Below are positions 37,290 to 49,140 of a stretch of 64,000 nt of DNA, one piece after another. The stretch is taken from positions 256,800 to 320,799 of the forward strand of contig BCHX01000005.1 of the NCBI GenBank assembly GCA_001599755.1, written 5' to 3'. The translations under genes were made by a program, and so were the position numbers. Every line of letters starts with the position of its first letter. Within the stretch, counting starts at the first letter, position 1. This DNA is from Gliomastix tumulicola (taxonomy: Eukaryota; Ascomycota; Sordariomycetes; Hypocreales; Bionectriaceae). The notes under the pieces were generated by a model. It searched no databases and was not told the DNA's origin. It worked only from the letters and a program-made list of their open reading frames with translations.

Positions 37290-37443
37290 GATGAGTAAGA
37301 ATCGAATGCTTTGTGCTTTTCGTAGTTTCTCGTTCGTGTTGCTTGCTGTAGTCGCAAAGACAGTTCAAAGAATAAAATAGCAAAAAAAATGTCAAATGAA
37401 ATAGAAGTAGATATCTCTCTGTCGAATCGCAGGCGAGTCTCTT

Positions 37444-37459
37444 GAAACAGTACTGTTTC
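37444..37459. promoter_or_regulatory. 16-bp perfect palindrome upstream of the NRPS
   Basis: GAAACAGTACTGTTTC reads the same on both strands and sits 155 bp upstream of the NRPS ATG. About one perfect 16-bp palindrome is expected by chance in 64 kb, but only about 0.04 in this intergenic region. A dimeric-regulator site is possible; no factor is recognised. Confidence 0.35.
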
Positions 37460-37587
37460 TCTACTGGTGACAGTCTTGGATATCTCTACCTGGCGAGGGA
37501 GACGGGAGAAATCTGCAAGTTCCAGCAGTACGTTCAAGGTGAATGGAACAATTCGATGTTGGCGAACAACTCTACGAATACCGAGAA

Positions 37588-37602
37588 TATCGCGACGCGA
37601 TA
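37588..37602. promoter_or_regulatory. 15-bp inverted repeat TATCGCG-A-CGCGATA
   Basis: Two perfect 7-bp arms around a single A lie about 300 bp upstream of the NRPS ATG and 129 bp beyond the 16-bp palindrome. The CG-rich core differs from surrounding sequence. It could be bound by a dimeric regulator; no factor is recognised. Confidence 0.35.
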
Positions 37603-39892
37603 GCTTTTGCCTCGCAGAAGCTCTGACTCCGACGGAAAGAGTATCATCACTGCTCATCGCACATCCACTCGGATGCGACTGTGGCCAAGCTAGGCCTGTG
37701 AATGCCTGTAAGTCAAGCTTCTCCTAATTAGTGCACAAAAGGGTTAGTCGGCCGCCCGGGGGGTGGGCGGCGTGTGTCATGCCATGAGCTCACGGTACAG
37801 TCCTCAGCACGGAGAAGATCATAAGAGGGCGTGGTAAGTAAGCATTAGCTCCTCCAAGGAGACTCGGGCTTGGTATCGAGCCAGCCTCCTCGGACGGTGA
37901 CGAGCAGCAGGTGTTCCCCGGTGATGGGTGCTAAAACGTGGGCAGGTACATGACGTGAGTCGGGCTGGTGTCGTCCCGAGTTGTATGTCAGGCCGGTGTT
38001 AGTGAAAGAGAGGTCATCCAGGTCTCGGCGCTAGCCCCCAAGATCGAGGGCGACGAACGGCGACGGAAACGACAGCGATCATCGGGGGTGGCAGCAGAGA
38101 AAGTCGTAAGGCGAGGCCACCAGACGAGCTGAGCAGCGTTAGAGTCTCCGCTTCGCCTTCATAAGATGGGGTGATAAACCCTGGGACTCCTCCACGGTGA
38201 TGCATCGATAAATGGTCCAAGGAGCTGGACAGGGTGAACTATCTTTGGCTCGCAGGAGGAGCCTCATTTGGCAAGAGTTGGGCGAGACACGGAGGCAAAG
38301 AGTCGCCAATACGCCAGCAAGACGAGGGTCGGTGGCCCATCTGCTTGGAACAGGGGGAAATACCCGACTAAGCTACAGGGACGACAGGCCTAGCGCAGTA
38401 GCCTGTCTCCCTGTAGATTGCTTCGTCCAAGGCCTATGCGCGCTGTACTTCATCCATTGCGCACCAAGACAGTGACAAAGGCTCGCTCAGGCCTGGCGAA
38501 GGCACTATCGTCGATGGCCGGCACGATGACGTCCATGCTTGCTGCACGACATGCTTCAAGATAGGGTGAGCGATATGCATTGCGGTGGCTGCAGCAGGCG
38601 TCAAGCCACGGCCCACAGACGGCAAGACGTGTTCTCAACAAGGCGGGCACACCAGGCGAGCAAGCCGCACAATTTGGGAGGACGCATGTTGACGACAGGC
38701 TCGGCGAGCTAAAGACGGGTTAGAGCATCGAAGATCGAGGCGAGTGTGCGTGTAAGAAAAGGTCGTAAGCATGCTTGAGATCGGCTCTCTAACGCAGCCG
38801 GGTGCGGAGAAGACACGAGGAGGGGTGGCTGTTCCAAGATATCTAGCTTTGTCCCGGATCATGAATGCAACGGTATGCCATGCATATTTGCCTTTTTAGG
38901 CAATCTTACTCGACTTGGAGCGTTTGTTGCTAAGATATGCCGGCGTGGCTTTGCGTCTCTAGTCCGATGAGCCGAGTCTTGGGCGATTTTGGCGGCGGTT
39001 GGGGAATATCCAGCGTGCACACGCGACCGCACTCAGTTTTCCGGTCGTCGTATGCCTCGTTTTCCCCGTTTTTTCCCTCTCGTACGAAACCACCCCTGAC
39101 GTATTCCTTCAGCGTCGTCGGCCGAATAACGTTTTGCGTTAGAGATAAGGTCTGAGGATCAACCGACGGGAACCACTGGCGAGTCAAAGTAAGAGAGACA
39201 GGGGCCCCTGGTTTACGGAGAGTATTAGCGGCCAAGCTAAGCGGTAGCGCGTAGTTAGTCGCGTGAGCGAGGGGCGGGTGATACCTTCACCCCCCTCTGC
39301 TTGGCTGGCCGCGGGGAAGACACATGGACCCGATAACTCGACAGCTGGGCTGGGCAAGTTTGACCGGAGACCTCATCGATAGGGGCCAAGGACCCCTTCT
39401 TCGACCGGTCTTGTCTTATATGGAGCGTAAGCTCCAGCCTCTCGATGTAACCTGCTGCGAGGCTCTGGAGTTCTCATTGGCGGTGTCCGACGGGCCTTGA
39501 TCCATAGATCATCCAGGAAAGGGATCGTGCCTGGTAGTCAGCTCTCAGTAGGACCCTTTGAAGAGAGTGCCGTTGCAGCCAGCGATGACTGTAATATGTT
39601 GCTGGCAGGAATGGAAAAGGTCCGTTAAACCACGCGTTGGATGTCATGAAACCGTGGAGGAGGGAGGGTCGTTCAAAAATAGGGCATGGGAAAGTTTAGG
39701 AAAAGAGGATAGATATACTACTACCATCGCTGCCTGTCTCTCTGACGGGGTCTTGTTGCACGCTTCTTCTTTGTACTCGCATCGTCCGCAATTGCGTCTG
39801 CATCTTGCTCTTCATCGTTCCGGCGGTAACATCTCAATACAGCATCTGCACAAGTGGTCAGAGCGAGAAATCGATAAAAAGACTTGCCCATC

Positions 39893-41486
39893 ATGTCGAC
39901 CGTCGAAGGCCTGAAGAAGCTCCTCGAGGAGATCAACAACGGCATGGGCAAGCTCATTGCCGAGATGGAGGAGAAGGGCATCAAGGAGTCGACCTTTGAT
40001 GCCAATTCGCCCGACGAGTATGAGAAGCTCGAGCCGCTGACCTGGATCGGGCGTGAAATCATTGCTGCACAGCTGCAGGATCTTGCGTCGCTGATTATTG
40101 GGCCAAAGAACTTCATCAATGCGTTCAGTACCAATGTGGGTTGCCTCCAACTTCATCTCTCGTTTCGTTGCGGATCTTTGTGCGCTTGTTATCTTATCGC
40201 CCCAGCATTGTGGCTACTACGAGTACTTGCGTCATTGGTCAATGGGGGTGGGGTGGGGTGGGCGCGTGTTAGGTAAGCAGGGGTTCCGTTCTAACAAGTC
40301 GCGAATTACAGAGTCTCGTTGAGGCGTCAACACTCAACATCCTCAACTACTTCGACTTCTGGCATGCCGTCCCTGAAGGCGACGAGGGCGTCACCTACGA
40401 AGAAATCGCTGCCAAAGTCAGCCTCCCCGTCGACGTAGTCCGACGCGTCCTCGAGAACGGCATCGCGAACCGCATCTTCGACAAAGTCGACCACACCGCA
40501 GTCGAGGCCCGCATCAAGCACAACTCCCACTCGGCCGTCCTGCTCCACAACGAGAATCTTGCAGGCGATGTGTTCTGCATGCTTGACACCTACGGCCCGG
40601 CCGTCACGGTGTTGGCTCGTGCGCTAGACAAGTGGTCCCGCGGCAAAGACTCGATCGAGCTCGAACTGGGCAAGCTGCCCTTCAACTACGCATACAGTGG
40701 TGGTCTCCTCGGCAAATACGACAGCGTGTACGATCTTGTCGAGGAGGAGGGCGAGGGTGACAAGAAGGGATGGAGGCAGGGCGAGATGGTCAAGGCCATG
40801 CGTTTCCTCAAGAGCCAGCTTGACTTCAAGGAGACCATGCTTTTCTCCCTGACCAACTGGAACGAGCCCGCGAATGCCCACGTTGTCGATGTAAGTCTTA
40901 AGTCTAACCCAGCCCAGCCCAGCCCAGCCGCGAAATAGCGTTTTCTCTGACATTGTTCCTCGTGCAGCTTGGCGGCTCTGCTGGTTACGACGACTTCACC
41001 CTGGCGCAGGAATATCCCAACCTCAAGATCACTGTGCAGGACCTGCCCAAGTGCGGCCCGGACTTCGCCAAGGCCGTCCCCGAGGAGCTCAAGGGCCGTG
41101 TCACCTTCCAGGCCCACAGCTTCCTCGAGCCCCAGCCGACGCAGGCCGACATCTTCGTCTTCAAGTACATCATGATCGACTGGAACGATGTCATGGCCGA
41201 GCGCATCGTGCGCTCCCTCATCCCCGCCCTCCGTCCCGGAAACAAGGTTGTGGTCTTGGAGCTGGCCAGCATCCAGTTCCCTCCTGGCGTGCCCATGCCG
41301 CGTGCCATGTCCCGCTCCATGACCGCTGGAGACATGCGCATGATGAGCCTCTTCGGGCAGTCGGAGCGCTCGCCGGAGCAGATTGTCAAGCTGTTCACGG
41401 GTGTGGACGAGCGTTTCGAGGTTGTCAAGCTGGATCTGGAGTCTGCACCCAGGATGCTGCTCCTGGAGATGGTGTGGCGTGGCTAA
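39893..41486 (+). CDS. O-methyltransferase-fold protein (Methyltransf_2 type) with altered catalytic His
   Basis: 446 residues from three exons: 39893-40135, 40312-40890 and 40968-41486. The introns begin GTGGGT and GTAAGT, end ACAG and GCAG, and have CTAAC branch sites; the frame is kept. The N-terminal part has winged-helix dimerization character (STLNILNYFDFWHAVPEG onward). The C-terminal part has the SAM-binding loop LGGSAGYDD (about residues 275-283), VQDLP, and a segment FKYIMIDWNDVMAERIV. In most plant- and fungal-type O-methyltransferases that segment carries a catalytic His just before D-W (HDWxD or HNWSD); here it is Ile. So SAM binding looks kept but normal O-methylation is doubtful. 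Family knowledge: some fungal proteins of this fold, such as LepI, act as pericyclases. Inference: a tailoring enzyme of the NRPS cluster, either methyltransferase or a repurposed relative. Divergent from the NRPS. Confidence 0.88.
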
Positions 41487-43685
41487 GACGCGCAGAAGGG
41501 GGGGGGTGCGCGCTTAGGTCGTCATGCTCAACTCGATCACACAATATATTTGGATTCAGATATAGTATTACGTGAAACGAACAGCATCCGACGCGTGTTG
41601 CCTGATTCTCTGAACAACAGTAGATGCATACTAGAATGACACCTTCGGCTACCGCTTTAGTAGCAGCTCCTGTATCTCCGTCGTAAGCACTTCACAGTGC
41701 AGCACCGTGATAGACTCACCCACTTTGACAATGTACACCCGGTCCAAGCGAGTTCCGATGCATATTCACAAGAAAAGAGATAAAGGTCCAGACCAAAGAC
41801 CCGCTCACCGTGAAAGCTGATGCAAGTAGCCCCTGGGTGCCTTCGGATAGTTCCAAGACCTTTGTGCAAAGCCGAATGAATGCATGAATACGATTTCTTA
41901 CAGCCCACGGCAGTTGAGGACCAGGGATAATTTTGGCGCCGGAATGGTGTGATTCCCGATGAATACGAACCCCTGAGCTCGAAGTGCCGAGAAGCACAAC
42001 ATCCGGGGACTCAGCGGCCAGGTCGAGACCAATACGTATGCTTACTCCCAGAGGCCCGCGAGGGGGCGAACCGACACCGTTAGAATTGGGAGATGAGGTG
42101 GCAAGGACCGTGGCTTTGGCTTGTTCATGGCTCGGCATGGTTATCGCCTCAGTTGCCAATTCCAGCTACGGCTGCAGGTGTTCGGACGTAGCTCCGGTAC
42201 TCGATGGTGAAGCTGCTTCAGCGCTGTATGATCGTGCCTACCCTGCACTAGAGAACAGATGGTGGCGGGCTTTGATATTGGCGGTTCATGGTAGCTGCAA
42301 CTGTTTGAATCAGAAATAAAAAAAAATACAATCAGTCATTCCAAGCCGGGTTGGATAGTCCAGGTGAGTCTTATCCGGCCATCTTCCTGAAAATATTGAA
42401 CATCGTCGTGACAGCATTCTCTCAACAAACGGAACACTCTCTGTTCAACTCGACGAGTTGTTACCAACCACTGGTCTTAGAGTTTGGGAGGCGCGCCCCT
42501 CCCCCACTATTCTGGCCAATAACGTCTCCCGGCCCAAATAGGTTCTCAATGCGGCTCTTTCTGATTCGCCATCCCAGCCCCACCTCCTCCAGCTCCGAGT
42601 TTCAGACACGAACTCTGATAGGTGGCTTCCTTCCGTAGCGCCTTCCGTCGTGCCTTCCCAACATAAGCTACGATCACAGAGGCAAAGCACTTCTGGGCAG
42701 CTGGATCGGCGACCAGCCTCACATCCACCGATGCGCTTCTCTCCACACCAACCACCATAAGACGGATGAAAGATTGGCTTCCTGTTAAGCATGTTTCGTC
42801 CTCCCCTCTTCCTCACGCCCCCTCTGAGGCGGCAAAGGGAAGATCAGCACGTGCCGGCTCTTGCACGGCACTCGAACGCCTTTCGTCTGGTCTCTCGCAG
42901 CGGAGATGCACTGACCTTGGCCTGCGTCAGGCTCCAGGAGAAGGGGGGGCGTGTGCCTTACACACACGTAACGAGCACCCGGTGTTGGGTTGCATTTTCC
43001 AGGTTTTCGCTCGCCATCGCGTGGTTGAGGATCGACGGGCGAATCTCCAGCAGCTTACCGACGGCTACAGTGATGGATCAACGCCCCCCTCCCGTGATGG
43101 AACGCGAAGAAGTCGGCCATGGCATTCGCTCTGCTTGCGGCCTCCAATCCCTCGCTGAACCATGTTCAGGTGGAATCGACGATCCTTGCCCAGGCCACAG
43201 GATTGAGGTCAGGTCGGAAACGTGGTTGACAAGAGGAAAGAGGCAAAACAAGGAAACTGGGTGTCAAGATGATAAGCCTGGCGAGTTGCCCAGAACAGGA
43301 ATCACACAGAAGCTCAATCCGAATCTTCGCGCATGGCCAAAAGCCGGATGGCTTAGGTTGATCCTGCTCAGGCCGGCCGCTGTTGGAGCCCTCGAATCCC
43401 AGCCCGACTAGGCAAGGGAACCGGCCGTCAATCTCCCCGGTAAAACGCGATGGCCTTTTTCTCACTAATTTTCCCATTCTCCAAGCTGGGTCTGAGACAT
43501 GGTCAGGGCCCAATTACCTTGTCATTGTTCGAGACAGACTGAGCTTCTCCTTTGAACATACTCGATCTTGCTTGCACTTCGCTGTGTGGGAGAAGCGCGA
43601 ATTATATGCGCGAGGAAACACGGCACCCCTTTACTCTGAACGACCGTTCTGGACCGGCTCGCTCGCTGGTACCACTTTCGACGCG
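41487..43685. other. 2.2-kb intergenic region
   Basis: It holds no gene I can support. A G-rich run follows the O-methyltransferase stop near 41500-41510. A 147-codon minus-strand frame at 41716-42159, with one hydrophobic segment, is too weak to call. A frame open into the ABC gene from 43383 has no family resemblance before 43686, so this stretch is taken as the exporter's promoter and 5' leader. Confidence 0.5.
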
Positions 43686-46600
43686 ATGGCTCCTCAAGAT
43701 GAACCTGGGACGTCTGCCCCGGACAACATAGACGACAAGAACCAGGCTCCAAAGCCTGCCGTCGACAATGAGAAGACATCACCGGCTGCGCCTGCTGCCG
43801 ACCTCCCCGAGACGCCGGCTATCCCAGCCGGGCTGCCGTTCCCCTTCGACCCTACGGCCGCTGCTCCTGACCCGTTCGCCCACCTCCCCGAGGAGGAGGC
43901 CTCGCAGCTCCGTGCCCAGGTCGACATGCCCGACGGCGCGTACGGCTTCTTCAGCCTCTTCCGCTATGCGACGCCCCAGGACCTGCTCATCATGATCGTG
44001 TGCGGCGTCCTCTCTGCTGCTGCAGGTGCCGCCTTGCCGTCCATGACCATCATCTTCGGCGGCATCCAGAACATCTTCCGCGACTTCATGATGCTCGAGT
44101 CCATGACTCTCGGCGACTTCAAGCGCGAGACGGCCACCTTCGCCCTGTACTTCGTCTACATCGGCGTGGGCACCTTTGCGGCGACGTACCTCTCCAACCT
44201 GGGCTTCATCTACGTCGGTGAGCGCATCACGATCAAGCTGAGGCAGGAGTACCTCGAGAGCTGCCTGCGCCAGAACATCGGCTTCTTCGACAAGCTCGGT
44301 GCGGGCGAGGTTACCGTGCGCATCACGGCCGATACGAATGCGATCCAGCAAGGCATTAGCGAGAAGCTGGGGCTCTTCATCTCTTCCGTCGCGACGCTGC
44401 TGGCCGGTTTCCTCATTGGTTTCATCACATCGTGGAAGCTGACGCTCATCCTCACGTCGACGCTCTTCGCCCTCATGATTAACACGTCCGTTGCCACCAA
44501 GTATATCATCAAGTACAGCATCCCGCTGGCCATTGGCATGGCGCAGGCGGGCGTCATTGCCGAGGAGACGCTCTCGTCGATCCGGCTGACGGCTGCGTTT
44601 GGCAACGAGCGCCGCATGGCCGAGCAATACGACAAGCACCTCATCTCGCTCCAGTGGGCAGGTCTGAAGCTCAAGGCTGCCATCGCCGTCATGATGGCGG
44701 TCGTCATGTCGCTGCTCTACCTCAACTACGGCCTCGGTTTCTGGCAGGGCTCCACGTTTCTGCGCAAGGAGGAGCTCGACCTCCAGGATGTCATCACGAC
44801 TCTCATGGCTGTGATGACGGGTGCTTTCAACGTCGGCTCCATTGGCCCCCATTTCCAGTCCTTCATTGAGGCCGGTGGCAGGAGCGCGAAGATCCTGAGC
44901 ATCATTGACCGCGAGAATCCTCTCAACCCACGGGGCAAGGAGGCTGGCGAGAAGCCTGTCTCTGTCGAGGGCCACATCCGCCTCGAGGACGTCAAGCACA
45001 TCTACCCGTCGCGTCCCGAGGTCACCGTCACGGAGAAGCTGTCCATTGAGTTCCCTCCTGGCCGCACAACTGCCATTGTTGGACCCTCCGGCTCTGGCAA
45101 GAGCACCATCGTCAACCTCCTCCTGCGCTTCTACGACCCAATCGGGGGCACCGTGTATCTCGATGACAGAGACCTCCGAACGCTGGATATCTCCTGGCTT
45201 CGTCGGCAGATGGCGGTTGTCGGCCAGGAACCTGTCATCTTTGCCACCTCCGTCTTCGAGAACATTCGCTATGGTCTGATCGGCACAGAGCATGAGGATG
45301 CTGCCAAGGAGAAGCAGAAGTCTCTGGTTGAGGAGGCCGCTAAGCTGGCCAATGCTCACGACTTCATCACCAACCTTCCTGAGGGGTACGAGACCAATGT
45401 TGGCCAGCGCGGTCTTCTGCTTTCCGGTGGACAGAAGCAGCGCATCGCCATTGCACGAGCCGTCATCTCCGATCCGAAGAGTATGTCGTAACCATGCCCT
45501 GCTGCAGCATCCATTGAATGACGTGGCTAACAGCAGTCTAGTCCTCCTCCTCGACGAAGCGACCTCTGCCCTCGACAGTGCCTCCGAGATTGCCATCCAA
45601 CGAGCCCTAGAGAAGGTCTGCGAAGGCCGAACCTCCATCATCATCGCCCACCGTCTCTCCACGATCCGCGACGCGCACAATATCCTCGTCATGTCGGACG
45701 GCAACATCGCCGAGCAGGGCACACACGAGGAGCTCCTCGAGAAACGCGGCCTCTTCTACGAGCTCGTCAACTCGCAGCAGCTGTCCAGCGGCGCCTCCTC
45801 CACGAAAGACAATATCACTGAGGTCGGGCAAGACGATGCCGTCATCTCGGACGAGAAGAACGAGCTGCGCCAGATTGCTAGTCGTCTCGCCGGGGACAAC
45901 TCCTCCTCGGACTCCCGCACGCCCTCCGTTCGCGACGCGTCTGAGGAGAAGCCGTACACCAACTGGGCCATCATTACGTTCGTCTTGGGCTTCAACAAGA
46001 AGGAGTGGCACGTCCTCCTCGCCGGCCTGCTCATCTGCATCCTGTGTGGTCTCGCCAATCCCGTCCAGTCCTTCTTCTTCGCCAAGCAGATGCTCGTCCT
46101 CGCGCGCTTTGGCTCCGAGCCTGACTCGTGGGATGTCCAGGACGAATCCGACTTCTGGTCGCTCATGTACCTGATGCTCGGTCTTGTGCAGTTTGTCACC
46201 AACGCCGCGCAGGGTCTGGCTCTCGCCTACTGCGGCGAGATCGCCATCCGGCGCATCCGCCAGCAGACATTCCGTAGCCTCCTTCGGCAGGACATGGCCT
46301 ACTTCGACAAGCCCGAGAACAGCGCCGGCGCCCTGTCGGCCTTCCTCGCTGTCGAGACGAGCCAGATCGCAGCCATCACTGGCGCTACCATGGGCAGCAT
46401 CCTCATCGCCCTGACCAACATTGTCGCCGGCATTGCCCTGGCCCTCGCCTTCGGCTGGAAGCTGGCCCTCGTATGCTTCTCCATGGTGCCCCTGCTCCTG
46501 GCCTCGGGCTTCTTCCAGTTCTGGCTGCAGTTCCGCTTCCAGAGCCGCGCCGGCCGCGCCTACGCCGACTCGGCCGCGTTCGCCTCCGAGTACGTCTCGT

Positions 46601-47733
46601 CCATGCCGACCGTGGCCTCCCTGACGCTCGAGAAGGAGGTGGCGGCGCAGTACAGCGCCCAGCTGAGCGCGCAGAAGCGCAAGAGCCTCATCTCCGTCTC
46701 CAAGAGCAGCGCCCTCTTCGCGGCGTCGTACTCGACCATGTACCTCTGCCTGGCGCTCGGCTTCTGGTACGGCAGCACGCTCATGGCCACGGGGCAGTAC
46801 ACCATCTTCGAGTTCTTCATCTGCCTCATGGCTGTTGTCTTCGGTGCGCAGGCTGCGGGTTCCTTCTCGTCGTTCTTCCCCGAGGTCATCCGGTCTAGGT
46901 ACTCTGCCCACCAGATCATGAAGGTGTTTGACCGCCGGCCGACTATCGATACTTGGAAGAAACCCACCGAGGCTTCGACTCTCCGCGATGTCCAGGGCCG
47001 TGTTGAGTTCCGCAGCGTGTCCTTCCACTACGAGTCGCGACCGGAGAGGCCTGTTCTCCGTGGCGTTGATCTCGTCATCAAGCCTGGTCAGCACGTCGCT
47101 CTCGTCGGTCCCTCGGGCTGCGGCAAGAGCACGGCCATCGCGCTTTTAGAACGCTTCTACGACCCGACGCAGGGCCAGATCCTCATCGACGGACATGACA
47201 TCTCGCAGGTCGACATCAACCAGTACCGGTCCCAGATGGCCCTCGTCAACCAGCAACCGACGCTGTACCAAGGCACGATCCGAGAAAATATCTGCATGGG
47301 CTCGCCGGATGACGACGTCTCTGACGAGAGGATCGTCGAGGCGTGCAAGGATGCCAACATCTACGAGTTCGTCTCCTCGCTGCCCGATGGCCTCAACACG
47401 AACTGCGGTGTTGGCGGCACTCTGCTCTCTGGCGGGCAGAAGCAGCGCATTGCCATCGCAAGGGCGCTTCTGCGGAAGCCTCGCGTGCTGCTCCTCGACG
47501 AGGCTACTTCGGCCCTGGACTCAGAGTCAGAGCACGTTGTTCAAGTCGCGCTCGACAAGGCGGCCAAGGGTCGGACGACGCTCAGCATCGCACACAGGCT
47601 CAGCACGATCCAGCACGCGGATGTCATCTACGTCTTTGATCAGGGACGCGTCGCGGAGTCGGGGACGCACGGCGAGCTGATCGGGCTCAACGGTCGTTAT
47701 GCGGAGATGGTCAAACTGCAGCAGACACAGTAG
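43686..47733 (+). CDS. ABC transporter, full-size ABCB/MDR type
   Basis: 1,328 residues from two exons, 43686-45480 and 45542-47733. The 61-nt intron has a GTATGT donor, a GGCTAACA branch site and a TCTAG acceptor, and splits the Walker B region so that the joined frame reads KILLLDEATSALD. Layout: a Pro/Ala-rich cytosolic N-terminus of about 100 residues, membrane domain 1, nucleotide-binding domain 1 (GPSGSGKST near residues 466-474, LLSGGQKQRIAIARA near 578-592), a linker rich in Ser and Asp, membrane domain 2, and nucleotide-binding domain 2 (GPSGCGKST near 1121-1129, LLSGGQKQRIAIARA, VLLLDEATSALD, IAHRLST). All ATPase motifs are intact in both halves. Family knowledge: such proteins export hydrophobic compounds across the plasma membrane. 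Inference from context: efflux of, or self-protection against, the NRPS product. The ATG at 43686 has a G at -3 and +4; an in-frame upstream Met exists but the leader shows no family sequence. Confidence 0.95.
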
Positions 47734-47748
47734 TAGTAGTAGTAGTAG
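47731..47748 (+). repeat. (TAG)6 starting at the ABC transporter stop codon
   Basis: Six consecutive TAG triplets in the reading frame of the transporter; the first is its stop codon. A trinucleotide microsatellite that gives reserve stop codons. Confidence 0.9.
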
Positions 47749-49140
47749 CTGACGTAGAGAAATCCAACTTTTTCCTTGCCTCATGCCCTTTTCGTTTTCT
47801 TTTCCCCTTTTCCCTACATTTTAGTGCCCGTATCCAGTACTATAGGTTCCCGGACTTGGGGGTACGTACGAGCTTGTAATAGAACACTCCCGATCTCGGC
47901 CCAGAAGCAAGCTGAGCTGGGAAGAACAACGATTGAACGTTCGACCGATCAAAGGGCGAAGAGCAGTGCCAAGTACGCTTGAATCCTCCCAGTCTTCACG
48001 CGCGCAAGTACCAAGCCTACCTATTACTCAGTGTTAGTTCGCATGTCAGTCAGTAGAGAAGCCGCGTCATCACAGCATCGCGACGAGAGCCGACGAAAAC
48101 GCGTGCGTGACATGCCTTCAACGCATTTCCCTCGCGTCAACTTTTTTTCTTTCTTTTTTGGCTCCGAAGATCATGCCCGAACCTGTTTTCTGTTAGTAAT
48201 AGCGTGCGTGCTTCCCCGGAGTCGCTCCTCCATTGCCACATGTTCTCGCGAGGCCAAGTCACCGGCGGCAGCTGAATCAGCCCCTCCCTATGCATACTCG
48301 CGATGCATACGAGCATGCATGCTGCATACCAAGAACAGTAAGAGCGCGTGGAACGACTCGCCAGTCCCAATACACACGCCCTCTTCTCCCGCTAGACAAG
48401 CGGACAAGCGACTAGTAGAGAGAGACAAAAGTCGGGTCAGATCTCCCCGATGATTAGCACCGCTAAGCCAGCCAGGCACTTACTTCCCTGCACGGAAACG
48501 TCACAAACTCGACCGGGCGCGCGCGACGAAGGATGAGCACTGCTGCTTGGTCGAAGGGCGTGGCTTCTTGACCGGATGGCTGGAGGCAGTGGACGGAGTG
48601 TAGTTAACCTTATCTACTCCTCCCGCGGGACCCCCCTGGCTCTTGATCCCTGTTAGTTAGTGCGGATGGGGCCTCTAGTGCTGCTACACGCCCTCCTCCT
48701 CCCTCCTGTTCCGTGTCTATTCCCACGCCCCGGCACTTGACGGCGTGGCGTCGGATAAGGATGCTTACCTACCGACTCCGACTTCTTGTCCATGCGTTTT
48801 TGGAAACTTGATATTGGGAAGGTAGAGGTAGAGGAGGGACGATCGCATCAGGGTCTGGAGGCTTTGTATGTCAGCGAGCTGCGGTTTGCACCGGCCGGTC
48901 AGAGGAGCTCTGACGACGTTCTGAGTATGCGTTTCTGACGATCATCTGTAGAGAAGCAAGTTCTCTTCCCCATCATCCATATCCGCCGGAGGCTGCTTCG
49001 AAGATTGGAATCTGCATGTTAGAAATCCCCATGTGCCCTGCACAGCCGTGAGTAGACAGCAAAATCACCAGAGCATTCATCACCAACGACTCTCTTCCCG
49101 CGTTCCAGCTAGCAACCAGCCCATCATCATCATCATCATC
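47749..49140. other. 1.4-kb intergenic region between the ABC transporter and the SDR gene
   Basis: Only short, family-less open frames. It ends in seven CAT triplets (49122-49142) that run into the SDR start codon: the last triplet overlaps the ATG at 49141. Taken as the transporter's 3' region and the SDR promoter. Confidence 0.55.

Larger units (their letters stand above)
37290..39892. promoter_or_regulatory. 2.6-kb divergent intergenic region between the NRPS and the O-methyltransferase-like gene
   Basis: I see no convincing gene here; the open frames are short and look unlike any family. Just upstream of the NRPS start (minus strand) is a T-rich tract with TTTTATTC-like, TATA-related sequence near 37370-37395. 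Two perfect inverted repeats lie within 315 bp of the NRPS ATG and are listed separately. On the plus side a GATATACT stretch near 39712-39720 lies 170-180 bp before the O-methyltransferase ATG. Both cluster genes could be co-regulated from this region. Confidence 0.6.

Noticed and set aside
1..37289. Epimerization or N-methyltransferase domains
   Set aside because: The even spacing of 1,071-1,103 residues between carrier serines leaves space only for C, A and T. No second HH motif appears within a module.
37290..39892. A missing upstream exon with the first half of the starter C domain
   Set aside because: I found no HHxxxDG-like sequence in the minus-strand frames of this region; the ATG at 37289 has a good context.
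42791..43411. 206-codon plus-strand frame upstream of the ABC transporter
   Set aside because: No family resemblance and a composition like the translated non-coding DNA around it; it overlaps the probable promoter.
43779..45722. 647-codon minus-strand frame, and 495 codons at 45607-47094
   Set aside because: Antisense to the ABC transporter, whose motifs are complete; low-complexity composition typical of shadow frames.
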